From Acanthochlamys bracteata (lineage: Eukaryota > Streptophyta > Magnoliopsida > Pandanales > Velloziaceae): a stretch of DNA of 64,000 bases. The stretch covers positions 5,957,001-6,021,000 of the forward strand of contig CM034126.1 in assembly GCA_019914995.1 (NCBI GenBank), read 5' to 3'. The first letter of the stretch is position 1, and every line of letters starts with the position of its first letter. A program made the position numbers and the translations under genes. Shown here piece after piece: positions 12,546 through 22,779 of the stretch. The notes beneath the pieces are model-generated. The model ran no database searches. It was given only the letters and a program-made list of their open reading frames with translations, and was not told the DNA's origin.

Positions 12546-14107
12546 AATTAGATCCTGCAAGACCATATGCTTTTCGTAAGGTTTATTGGGCTTGAATTTC
12601 TAGGAATTATCCAGCTAAGATTTGGTTATCTTTAAGACCATGGGATATCAGGAATCATCTTTGTTATTTAAGATTTGTCATTGGCTTTTGTACTTTTGAT
12701 GGATCTATATTAGTTACTGTTCTGATGTGCTGGTCTTATTATCAAAATTTGTTAGCTGTGGTCTTGTGCCCTAGTTATCCTTCTTTTCCACGGGCGTGTC
12801 TATATTGGTACACAGAATTCTCCTTAAATGTGCTTAGTTCTGTACTTTAGACTCCTAGCTTTTCTGTTTAACTTGTAATTTCTGTTTCTTTTAGAGGGAA
12901 ATCTTGGATAAAGTTTTACGGAAAATTGGTTTTTTTGTCATGAACCTTTTGTTTGCCTTAGTTGGTTGTAACAGTTAGAAGTATTGATATCTTAGTAACG
13001 ATAAGAGTTGCTACGCTCAAGCGATGCAGAAGCTTTATGGTTTACGAAGCTTTGTTCCGAAATTATATGGACCATGGAATAGCACAGCCTGTATGAAGGC
13101 TGTCAAATAATAGTTAACAAGCAATCTAAATACCGTTTCGACTTTTGAAACCTAGCTACCTAGTCTCTGTGGCTGAAGTAATGATCATATGTTTTTGTAT
13201 GATCATTAAAATATAATCTTTTCTGTTATTGCATTTTTCCTAATCAAATTGCACAAAGTGAAACCTTCTACTCACAAAAGGTTCATCATAATTTTAAAAC
13301 CCAGTTCGGTCCTTGATTCGAAAAAGTTATCAAGTCATCGAATAAGCAAGTGGGACATCGAGTCGATTTACTAGATCAAATTAGATTTATTAAATAAATA
13401 TTAATATTATAGATATAGTATAAACATTACATAATATTTATAGTAGTAATTATTCAAAAAAATTTTAAAATATAATTATATACAATAAAATTTGAATATA
13501 TTTTTAAGTTATTTTTATATTTTTGAAGCAATAGTCTTCAAAATAATAGCTACACGATTCAAAATATAATAGAACCTTTATGTTTTAAGCATTACAAATT
13601 AGCTGTAATAGATGTATAAGACTATAGCTACTTGTACATACAGCAGTGGTATTCTAAGCAGACCTATATATAAATTGCTATATTGTTGCTAAAACTAGGT
13701 TTGGTGATTTATTGTAATGCAAAGTTTGTAATTAGAAAATCTCTTCATCTCTGTTCTTGAGTCTTTTTAAGTAGTATTGAGAACTAGAGTAATTAATTGA
13801 TGAAGTTCAATATGTGATGGTTGTTGAAAAATTATGTCATTATCAAAATTCTTCATTTATATTTGATATTTGTTAATATGTTAGGGATCTATCCTGTTAA
13901 AATATTTTATCATGGATTGAGTGGGGAAGAAATTGCAAAACACGCCAACCAAGAGTAAGAAAGCTCTTTAATTTTACACGGCCCACCGCACTCTCACCTT
14001 TCATGATTTTCTGTTTTAACTTTCTTCAGACACGTTCACTTGCTCCAGAAAAACTTCCCAGCTTTTCTAAAGGCTGAAATCATTTCTTCAATTCCCATTG
14101 CTTCTTC
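12546..14107. other. RPL37 3' flank and intergenic DNA
   Basis: The first few hundred bases are probably the RPL37 3' untranslated region. Around 13285-13390 lies a piece of a dispersed repeat rich in GATTCGA and TCGA-type words, related in style to 14360-14640 and 52915-53090. The rest is AT-rich and I see no gene. Confidence 0.5.
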
Positions 14108-14360
14108 ATGGCCAGCAATCTTGTTACTACTGCGCTTTCTGCTTTCTTCATCTCACTTTCACTTGGTCAATCTAACAACAACAACAGTAGTCCAAATAAT
14201 ATGTACGCAAGCTTCAACCCATCCACGATGATTCTAATAATTGTTTTAATCAGCACCTTGTTTTTTTTCTAGCACTTCTTTTGTATATATTCAGAACTGT
14301 TCCGAAGAAGCAAACAACGTCATCGAAAAAATCTCTCTACTAAAATGTTGGCGAGATCTT
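14108..14360 (+). pseudogene. Truncated ATL-type (RING-H2 family) N-terminus
   Basis: From the ATG at 14108 a frame reads a hydrophobic leader (ASNLVTTALSAFFISLSLG), an Asn/Ser-rich spacer and then FNPSTMILIIVLISTLFFF. That is the usual layout at the start of plant ATL ubiquitin ligases: a signal-like segment, FxPS, then a transmembrane helix. An in-frame TAG stands at 14270-14272 after 54 codons. Past it the same frame still looks like a basic juxtamembrane segment up to about 14350. No RING-H2 zinc ligands follow; repeat-like DNA begins instead. I read it as a dead gene fragment. A chance similarity is possible because the evidence is only the leader and the membrane helix. Confidence 0.4.
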
Positions 14361-14640
14361 GAAGATAACGAGGTCTCGATAAATTGATTTTGGAGACGTT
14401 TCCGACGTTGATTTATTTAGATCGGCAAGAAAGAACAAATACTTTATCTTTTTTTTTAATAATAACATCAGATTGATCCATTTAGCCGAGTCGCCGGATT
14501 GATTTGAAAATTGGCTGATCGACCCAAATCTTGCTCGGTTAATTTGTATGGCCCGTTTTAGCATTAATTTGGCTCGAAATTAGTGCCGAATTGTCGATTT
14601 TCGATCCAATCCAATCGATTCAGACAAAATTTTAAAACAC
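14360..14640. repeat. Dispersed repeat with GATCGA/TCGATT-rich words
   Basis: A short, moderately GC-richer tract ends in AAAATTTTAAAACACTGG. The tracts near 13285-13390 and 52915-53090 share its style (multiple CGATTCGATT-like words, TTTTAAAAC ends). It directly follows the ATL-like fragment and may mark the break that removed the rest of that gene. The family is unknown to me. Confidence 0.35.
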
Positions 14641-16353
14641 TGGTGGCCATAGTTTTTTTTATAATAAAAAAAGATACCTCTTCATGAAGCATAAACCAAA
14701 AGATCATATTTGGAAGCACCACAAATTTATGGTGTAACAGAAACGTTATCATTTTCATATTCTTGTCCAACCCAGCTTGGAAAATCAAGATCACAACATA
14801 TGTACAAGTTGTATTCTGTTTTTGTACAGACATTGAGGGCATCCAGCATCCATAATTTTAGTTATATACAATCTCGAGTATAATTAGACGGCAAATGTGA
14901 AAACAAGCTTATATCAAACAAGCATACAGTAGCTTCCAGACTCTCTTGCTCTGCTGAATTGAAATCTCAACAGAAATAAATAATATTGTCATGACAGCTT
15001 CCATCATCAGGAAGCAAAAGCCACTCAAAAACATTACTCAAAATTAATGTTTTGCAACATGTCCTGGCTGAAATATATTACTGTATCAAATAATAGATTT
15101 GGTAAGCATTTAGACGACTTAAAATGAGCATTCGAACCATGATACAAGGAATAAGTACCTCAGGGTAAGCAATCTTGAAACATGTTATTTGACAGATCCT
15201 CATGATCGTTTTTCATATTATTCTGATGTTAATTTTCGAAGACAGTAGGATGATCTTACAAACCTGTAAGAAGTGGTTGGCCTCCAGTTCCCATTTTAAT
15301 TAAGGATGTGTTTTCTTGACCGGAAGTGATTTATTGAAAAATAAATTACTGTAAAAATATTAAATTAAAGATAAATTTTTTATTAAAAAAGAGTGCGTTG
15401 CAACGGTGAAAAAAATACACCTTAAAAATGACTTGGGATGCTTTGTATTTTTCAGGGTGTGTTTATTTTAAGATAAATTTGAGTTTTAAAAAATAAATTA
15501 AAAAAGTTAAATTAAAAATATTTATTAAAAAATAAAAATTTTATATTAATTTTATAGTAATAATAATTTTTAACATAATTTTTAAAAAAATTAATAAAAA
15601 TTATTTCAAAATTTTTATTTATTTTATGTTAAAAATAAATTTTTAAAAAATAAAATTTATGGTGCAGGAAAACAGGCTTCTAGTTTTTTTAAGCGTTTGC
15701 TGAAGCCGAACTGAATCATAATTATATCTAACTTTTTAAGTTGTTTTATCAAAATGATTTGTCTATTGTTGATCTGCCACTTTAACCGAAGGGTTAAGCA
15801 TAATAAATAGCTACCAAAGTATAGTTTAGATATAGTGACTTTACAACCATCGTCGTTATTGTATTGGAGAATTAAGTTCGGATGCTGACTTCAAATTGAG
15901 AGTTTTTCAAATATTTATGAGCTGTGGTTGTTGTATCAAAATCAAACTTCCATTATTCATATTACAGCAGTTAGAATAATGAAATATAATTACGGTGGTA
16001 ATGTGACACCTTGTTGAATATATATTTTCTGGTCAGGTCCCGATCTTGCCCCTACTAATGTCCAGTAGTTGATTCTTAGTTACAATGGTACCCACGGTAA
16101 CTAAGAATAATGGTACCCCATTATATGATGCCATAGGTAATTGGTCGTTTTCTTACTTCAGAGCATGACCGCACTCATCCGCTATTGGCCAGTTCCTCTC
16201 AACCTTCAACTTAACAGGAACCAGTTGCAACAGTTAACCAACAATAATAAATGTAAGCAATTTAATTAATATATCTGGTTTTAAAACTATCAAACTCAGT
16301 GCTATACAAAATACAAAATAATTCATATCCGAAACCTTTCTGTCAAACTATCC
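14641..16353. other. Intergenic, AT-rich, no gene seen
   Basis: No supportable coding region is visible. About 15330-15665 is an extremely AT-rich block with long runs of AAATAAATTTTTAAAA-type sequence, like the short AT-rich repeats found several more times in the window. The last several hundred bases are presumably the promoter region of the CYP96A gene that follows. Confidence 0.5.
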
Positions 16354-16373
16354 TGATATATATATATATATAG
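16354..16373 (+). promoter_or_regulatory. TATA-rich tract upstream of CYP96A
   Basis: A pure TA dinucleotide run lies 67-86 bp before the start codon at 16440. Its position and composition fit a TATA box with a short leader. It is also a microsatellite, so its length may vary between individuals. Confidence 0.5.
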
Positions 16374-16439
16374 ATGATCAATATTGCATTCACTTGTTAA
16401 AAGAGTGCCAAGCTTTAATTTTTTTGACTACGCACAACA

Positions 16440-17969
16440 ATGTCTTCTTGGTACACTTTCCTCCAAACCTACCCAAAGATATACCTCTCCTTCGCTTCCT
16501 TCTTCCTTATTATTGCCCTTCGGCGTGCCGTCAACCACCATCGACAAAGCAAGTTACCTACAAACTGGCCGTTGTTTGGCATGTTGCCGGCGCTTGCTGA
16601 GAACCTCTTTCGGTTGCACGACTGGATTGCTCAGCTTGCGACTCTATGCGGCGGAAACTTCTTCTTTCATTGTCCATGGTTTCTGTCCATGGAAATGTTC
16701 GTCACTGCAGACCCGGCCAACGTTGGCCATATTTGCAACACAGCGTTTGGTAACTTCCCCAAGAGTAGTGCTGAAATCTGTGATATCTTTGATTTCCTCG
16801 GGGACGGCATCTTCACTGCGTCCGACGATTCCCGGAATGCTCAGAGCCGAGCCGTGCAATCCATTATTGCTTCCGAGAGCTATCATTCCTTCGTCCTCCA
16901 CAGTACCAAAGAGAAGGTGGATAAAAACTTATACCAGATGCTCAACGCTGCAGCAGAGTGGGGAGAGGAAATAGACTTGCAGGAAGTTTTCCAGCGATTT
17001 GCGCTCGACGCGATGAGTAGAATTGTCTTTGGTGTTGATCCCGGCTGCCTATACCCTAGCTTTCCTATTATACCAATCGCTTCTGCCATGAACGACATAA
17101 TGCGAGCCATTTCCGTCAGAAATATCGCGCCGTCGTTCTTGTGGAAGACGCTGCGAAAGCTCAGGCTAGGCCCGGAGAGAAAGCTCGCTGCAGCACGCTG
17201 TACCATAGACGATTTCATTACACAGACAATCAAAACCAAGCAAGAGAACTGCACCGAGTCCTTCTCGTCCTCGTGTGACCTGTTATCGATATTCACAAAC
17301 AATCCTCCTGAAGATATCCGCGAACTATTGTCCGATAAGTTTCTGAGAGACACGACGGTGAACTTCTTGTTCGCTGCACGGGACACCACGAGCGCAGCAC
17401 TCACTTGGCTTTTTTGGCTACTCACTCAGAACCGAGAAGCAGAGAACAAGATCATCGAGGAACTGGAGTCTTGCTCCAAGACAAAAGGAGATATTGAGCA
17501 ATTGGTCTACTTGCATGCTGCTGTCTGTGAAGCTCTGCGGCTATATCCACCGGTTCCTTTTGAACACAGAGCAGTCTTGAAACCTGAAACTCTCCCCAGC
17601 GAGCATGAAGTTAAACCGGGAATGATGATACTTATGTCGACCTACGCCATGGGGAGAATGGAAGGTGTTTGGGGGAAGGACTGTTCAGAGTTTAAGCCGG
17701 AGCGTTGGATATCGGAGAGCGGAACGCTGAAGCACGAGCTGATGCTCAAGTTCTTCTCCTTCAGTACTGGCCCGAGAAGTTGTTTGGGGAAAGACTTGGT
17801 GTTTAAGCAAATGAAGATCGTCGCAGCGGCGCTGGTGCCTAGGTTTTACATTGAAGTCCTTCAAGGTCACGTCGTTGAGCCGAAGGTGATCTCCATCGCT
17901 CTTCAGATGAAGAATGGGTTGATGGTGAAGGTAAGCAAGAGAAGGGACGTAGTACCCCGACAACGGTGA
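16440..17969 (+). CDS. CYP96A: Cytochrome P450, CYP96A family (intronless)
   Basis: The gene is a single exon of 509 residues, normal for CYP96A, which belongs to the CYP86 clan of fatty-acid and alkane hydroxylases; Arabidopsis CYP96A15 is the midchain alkane hydroxylase of wax synthesis. An N-terminal membrane anchor (about 15-28) is followed by the proline-rich hinge LPTNWPLFGMLP. The I-helix reads AARDTT (312-317), ExxR is E364-R367, PERW is 420-423, and the heme loop FSTGPRSCLG (441-450) has the ligand Cys448. Two core positions are unusual. The C-helix WxxxR, seen as W-R-A-Q-R in the second copy of this window, is R132-N-A-Q-S136 here. The I-helix has Ala where its sibling has Gly. The frame is intact and codon use looks normal. 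It is either an active enzyme with altered heme-propionate contacts or a gene starting to decay. The substrate cannot be predicted. Confidence 0.9.
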   Translation: MSSWYTFLQTYPKIYLSFASFFLIIALRRAVNHHRQSKLPTNWPLFGMLPALAENLFRLHDWIAQLATLCGGNFFFHCPWFLSMEMFVTADPANVGHICNTAFGNFPKSSAEICDIFDFLGDGIFTASDDSRNAQSRAVQSIIASESYHSFVLHSTKEKVDKNLYQMLNAAAEWGEEIDLQEVFQRFALDAMSRIVFGVDPGCLYPSFPIIPIASAMNDIMRAISVRNIAPSFLWKTLRKLRLGPERKLAAARCTIDDFITQTIKTKQENCTESFSSSCDLLSIFTNNPPEDIRELLSDKFLRDTTVNFLFAARDTTSAALTWLFWLLTQNREAENKIIEELESCSKTKGDIEQLVYLHAAVCEALRLYPPVPFEHRAVLKPETLPSEHEVKPGMMILMSTYAMGRMEGVWGKDCSEFKPERWISESGTLKHELMLKFFSFSTGPRSCLGKDLVFKQMKIVAAALVPRFYIEVLQGHVVEPKVISIALQMKNGLMVKVSKRRDVVPRQR

Positions 17970-19451
17970 CCTGTACTTTCGTAAATGAATGATTCTTGTC
18001 TGCCGATTTTACCGATCGAGAACTTTTGCCCTCAAACCTCAATCATTAATTGAGTACATTCACCCTGAACTAATTAGGTCTGTTTTAGGTCAGTTGGTCT
18101 TGTCGGCAACATGGGAATCATCGCTTTGAAGACGGTAATTTATACTTCATCGGATTCTTCTATAAAAGAAAAGTCAGAAGTGTATGTATCTGGAAATTGG
18201 TAAGAAGTTGATAATTGGCAACTAAACACTTCTCGTGTATTTTGTGGTTTAGATGCGATTCTTTTTATGATTGAAGTCAATATGGAGTGCCTAAAGCATA
18301 ATCCATCGTAATCCCGTACTTGTTGGCATCTTTTTTTTTTAATAAAATTCTTTTTTTTTACGTATTTATTGGCTCCTTATTTTTTCTATAGAAATTGAAA
18401 AAATATCTGATATAGTTTTTTCCAACTTGTTACATTTTTTTTAAAAATTTTATTTTTCAAAAAATTTTCTATCGTATTTTAGAATATTTTATATATTTTT
18501 TATAAATTAAAAAAAAAAACTTGTTTTTCAAAAATAATTAAAAGATATTTCAAAAATTATCCCTGAAAGCAAAATCGAAATGTGCTCACGCAAGCATGAG
18601 ACTTGGTTGTGGTATCAAAATTATCTATGTGAAATGATATGTATATCCACCGGTTTGCATGTGGTGCATCTGTATACAGCTGTTGTTCCAATAGCTGGAG
18701 CATGCATTCATCTTCAGAATTGGTTTGAATCTTCGTAGGCCGTGCAAATGTGGAGTCGAGGCTGCAGATCGTGATACTGGTTTCTGAGTGCAAGGATGTT
18801 TTGCATGTCGGGTGAGACAAGTCACCATCGGGGTGCAGAATGTGTTCGAGTAGCGTTATAGTTCTTGTGCACATGCCGTTGCCAAGAGAGTGCCTTGGTG
18901 TGTTCCAAGACTGGCGTAAGGTTGATAAAAGGGCGTGTTTCAAACGCTCGTAACTTCACTTTCTTCTGTCAGATTTTGAATTTTAAACAGTTCATATGTT
19001 ATAATACACAAAAAAACTAAGAACTCTACTTCCACATACGGAACTTCAGTTTCAACTTTCTTATTTGCACACTTCTCAATACAACTATATCTTTCAATTT
19101 TCGATACACTTCTAAAATTTATTGAAACACAAATACTGAACTCCACCTTTACTTTAATTTTTAAGAAACTCTATTTTTTATTTTTTATTTTTACGAAACT
19201 CAGTTACGGATATTTGAAATACGCCCAAAGCTTCTCATTTTGGTGTAGCTCAAGGAAAATGTACGGATTCTTTTGGTGGGTGAAATGCCTAATTTTGTAT
19301 GAGTTGCGGCTGGCACCATGTGCCAATGAAACGTACCAGGGTCATCTAACAAGGGTGCACGGGTCACGCTTGGTACTCCTGTGCGCAAATATGGAGTTCC
19401 CATAAGCATGACCCGTGCATAGGCACTAATAACAAGGCTATTATCAAAGCA
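17970..19451. other. Intergenic between CYP96A gene and CYP96A fossil
   Basis: About 18330-18560 is an AT-rich block of the kind repeated elsewhere. About 18600-18930 is a higher-GC patch, listed separately. The stretch 19230-19440 is also of higher GC but matches no family I recognise. The 3' untranslated region of the preceding P450 must lie in the first few hundred bases. Confidence 0.45.
18557..18943 (-). other. Unrecognised open frame in a GC-richer patch
   Basis: A 128-residue frame is open on the minus strand, with a second overlapping frame. Base composition is clearly less AT-rich than the surroundings, which often marks former or present coding DNA. The predicted peptide shows no domain, signal peptide or membrane helix that I recognise. 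It could be a gene fragment carried by a transposon, part of a non-coding RNA, or chance. Confidence 0.2.
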
Positions 19452-19800
19452 GATATCCTTTTGAGCGGCCATGAAGTTGGCCAGAAGCAAAAATATTGAT
19501 ACAAAGACCTATGCAATGGGGAGGACGGAAGATGTCTGGGACAAAGAAGAGTTCAAGCAGGAACGATGGTTTTCCGAGGATGGAAAGCTGAAGCCCTAGG
19601 CAAAGCACAAGTTTCTCCTTTGGAGCAGGTCTTAAAATTAGTTTTGGCAAAGAGACGGGTTTGACAACAGATGAAGATTCTCGCTGCTGCAGTGCTTTCT
19701 AACTTCAAGTCTGAAGTACCAAGGTGTTGTGCTTGAACCGAAGCTTTCCCTCATTCTTCAAATGAAGAATGGATTGATGGTGAGGACAGTAAAGTGCACG
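19452..19800 (+). pseudogene. CYP96A pseudogene, C-terminal part only
   Basis: Pieces of the CYP96A C-terminus can be followed in order but in changing frames: LSGHEV, then TYAMGRTEDVWDKEEFKQ and ERWFSEDGKLK, then GAGLKISFGKE (heme loop), then LSLILQMKNGLMV. The heme ligand Cys is replaced by Ser in the loop. Stops and frameshifts interrupt it, and the N-terminal two thirds are absent. It is close in sequence to the two intact copies and lies between them, so it is the remnant of a third local CYP96A. Confidence 0.85.
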
Positions 19801-21889
19801 TGCACGTGCTAATTAGCTAAAAAAAAAAGTTAAAAAAAGAAAGAAATTTGTACTCTCCACTTTACAACCAGCTAGAGTCTCCGTCTTCAGTCAACTGGGA
19901 GACCAAAACCATTTTAAGTTCGATTTTCAAATTAAGAATCACACCTAAAATATCATTTGAATTATGTAAAATAAAATATTTTTTAAAAAACACTTCCAGT
20001 GAAGTTTTTTCTAATATAATTTATTGTTTAATAATAAAAAATTATAGTTAATAAAATTTTGATGTATAATTTATTTTGAATTATAAAAAATTAAAGTAAA
20101 AACATTCTTTTGATAGAACAATAAAAATGTGTTTTTTTAAATTGAAAGTAAAACACACTCTAAATACGCCCTGAATCTCCTTAGTCAAAACTGCTTAGCT
20201 TTGAAATATCGCATTTTCCAGAATTTGTATTGATTTTGGATCACGTCACACGTAATTTCCTATATTATAAACATAGTCGGTAAATATTCACAAGTTACTT
20301 GTTTTTTATAATATCAGAGATTCGTACGTTAATATGAATATTATTATTTATTTTAATAACAATCCAAAAATTTGAAATTTAATTTGAAATACAAAACAAT
20401 AACTTGTTATACAAAATCAATATTTTCAAACCAGGACGGAACAACAAGATCGAGCGAGTGTTGTCCTTAAAAATATTTTTAAATAAGAATGACAGCTAAT
20501 GTTGGTTACCGTGATTTATTAGTGTTTAATGAACCAGGTTTGAGTCCCAAAAACGCATTACTACATTTTAGCAGTTTTATATTAGTAGTGGATCAGATCA
20601 GGCCATAAGTATTGCATGCATTGTAAATAGGGCCGATGCAAACGGGCAACTTGTTATCCAGCTTGTCAGTCATAACTGAATCGGGTCTTGGTCCGGGTCC
20701 TGATCCGGTTCTATCCAAAAAAATATTAGATTAAACTAACCATCCTCCTTTGTGTGTTTAGACCCTCTCCAATATTTAAAAGAGAAGCTAATATATTTGG
20801 TGGGAGAGAAAAAGAGGTGGCTCCTTTATGCGTTATTATGAAGGATATATTATGAGTAGTTCATCTCATACGGAGATTGATTTTGTGTACAATTACTTAA
20901 GGGGTCTTATTTTAAGAAACATATTTTGAGGAGCTTAATTTTGTTTGATACGTCTGAATTTTTTGTTCGATATATTTGTTTGGATGAACTATAAAGAAGA
21001 TAGACAAAAAACAATGCTGAAAAAATCATGCAAAGAGATAATAGAAAGAAATATATGTACTTATCTACTATTTTTTTCTCTTTTTTTCTTTTAGCAAAAG
21101 AAATATGAAATTGGCGTGTGCTTTCTGTATTTAATTCAGATTTTCTAATAAATAAAAATTATAAATTATTATAGTTTTCACAATGAAGAGCAATTTCTAT
21201 AGCTATAGATATTTGACTTTCTCCTGAGGTTACTCTTTTTGCTCCTTCAGCCAACTAAATCTATATACCAAACTTTTGAACGAGAGCTGATCAATCGGAT
21301 ATACTAACTAACTAGATTTGACTAAAATTGACTAAAAAGATCAACCGACTAACTGAATTTACTGACTAGATTTGACTAACCAAATCTAGCCACACATTTT
21401 ATTGAATCGCTTGCTCAAATTAACCACTTTGATTTGCCAGCTTCTTGGATCTTTTGTGATGTACTTCTTCTTCAATCTCTAATCATATTTGGTTTATTGT
21501 TGTATTCAGATCTATACTACTTTTTCTTTTGCTCATTGCTCGGTCGATTCCCCTAAAATCAAAATTGATATAAAAAAAGAGAGAAATCACTGGTGCGGGT
21601 GATAATAAAATATCCAATAATATAAAAATATAATTATATATTGCTTTATCGCTGCCAATAAGCTGACTCTCCACTTCTTGACGGTAGTTGTGATTCATAT
21701 GGCAAACGGAGGAATCTCCTCTAAAGACATTTGTATATGCTTAGTTTACAAGTCTAGTTATTTTCAGTCTATATTAAACTAATATTATAGTTCAGAGATG
21801 ATGGAATAACCACATTAACAAAACACTATAAACTCTACTCTAGAAGACTTAACAGCTCGAATTACATAGGTTTTGACTCAAATATAGAA
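19801..21889. other. Intergenic, AT-rich, no gene seen
   Basis: No supportable gene is visible. About 21300-21390 is internally repetitive: ACTAGATTTGACTA occurs near 21311 and 21363 within a series of ACTAACT/GACTAA words. About 19940-20160 is an AT-rich block like the dispersed short repeats. The end of the stretch runs into the copia gag piece. Confidence 0.45.
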
Positions 21890-22330
21890 CTAAATCTCAA
21901 ACTATGATACTTCTGCCATACAAATATGCTTTAAGTTAGATGGCACTAACCATATTGTCCAAAATTTGAAGATGTATATATCTGCCAAAGACAAATTAGG
22001 ACATATCAATGAGGATCTTTAACAATCTCCACCTATAGATATAGCCTTTAGAAAATGTAAAAATTGAAATTGCAACTGTGAAAAAATGGCTAATCAACTC
22101 GATATATCCTAACTTAATGTGTAATTTTATCAATTCTCAATAGCAAAAGACTATATGGAATAATATTATCACCACCTATTTTGATGGCACTAATACATCT
22201 TATGGTTATAATCTCAAAAAATGAGTGACTCAAATTTGGAGCCCTCTTTTTAACAGCATATTGATTGTACATTGGTGGTTGACTTTTTAATATGGTATCC
22301 GAGCCAAAATCTAAACATACCAACTCTAGC
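21890..22330 (+). mobile_element. Ty1/copia gag fossil
   Basis: The plus strand resembles the copia gag (UBN2-type) region. LDGTNHIVQ, KDKLGHIN, an FRKCKIE-like block and TYFDGT can be recognised in family order. It is a short, broken, old remnant. The sequence up to 22780 may belong to the same element but is not recognisable. Confidence 0.65.
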
Positions 22331-22779
22331 TAGTATTACTATTGAGCTTGAATCATGGAGTCATACCTCTATTGTTTGCTATTATTAATACTGACCAATT
22401 ATATTAGCGTGAACGAAAGTGGCTCAGTTATAGCTAATATTGTCATACATTGGTGTATTTATTAATCAATCTTCTACTAAGAAGATAAAGGACAAACAAA
22501 AAACATTGATGAGAAGAAAAACTACTTAATCATCTGGAGGAATTCTTATTAGTATTCAATCTGAAAGTGTTTCTAATGTAAGAATTATTCTTAGTGAACC
22601 AAAGTATGATGTTTGATTCCAACTGATGAACATACATATATATTACTAAGAGGAAGTAGCTCTCATATGTTCATGTCAAAATTAATTTATCCACAGAATT
22701 AGAATATGAATATAAAAATAGTGTTCCAAACAATCAAAAAATTAATATATGACTACTAATCATAACAACAAAAATACTA

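Noticed and set aside
16883-17425. 180-residue minus-strand frame inside the CYP96A gene
   Set aside because: It is a shadow of the P450 coding sequence on the other strand.
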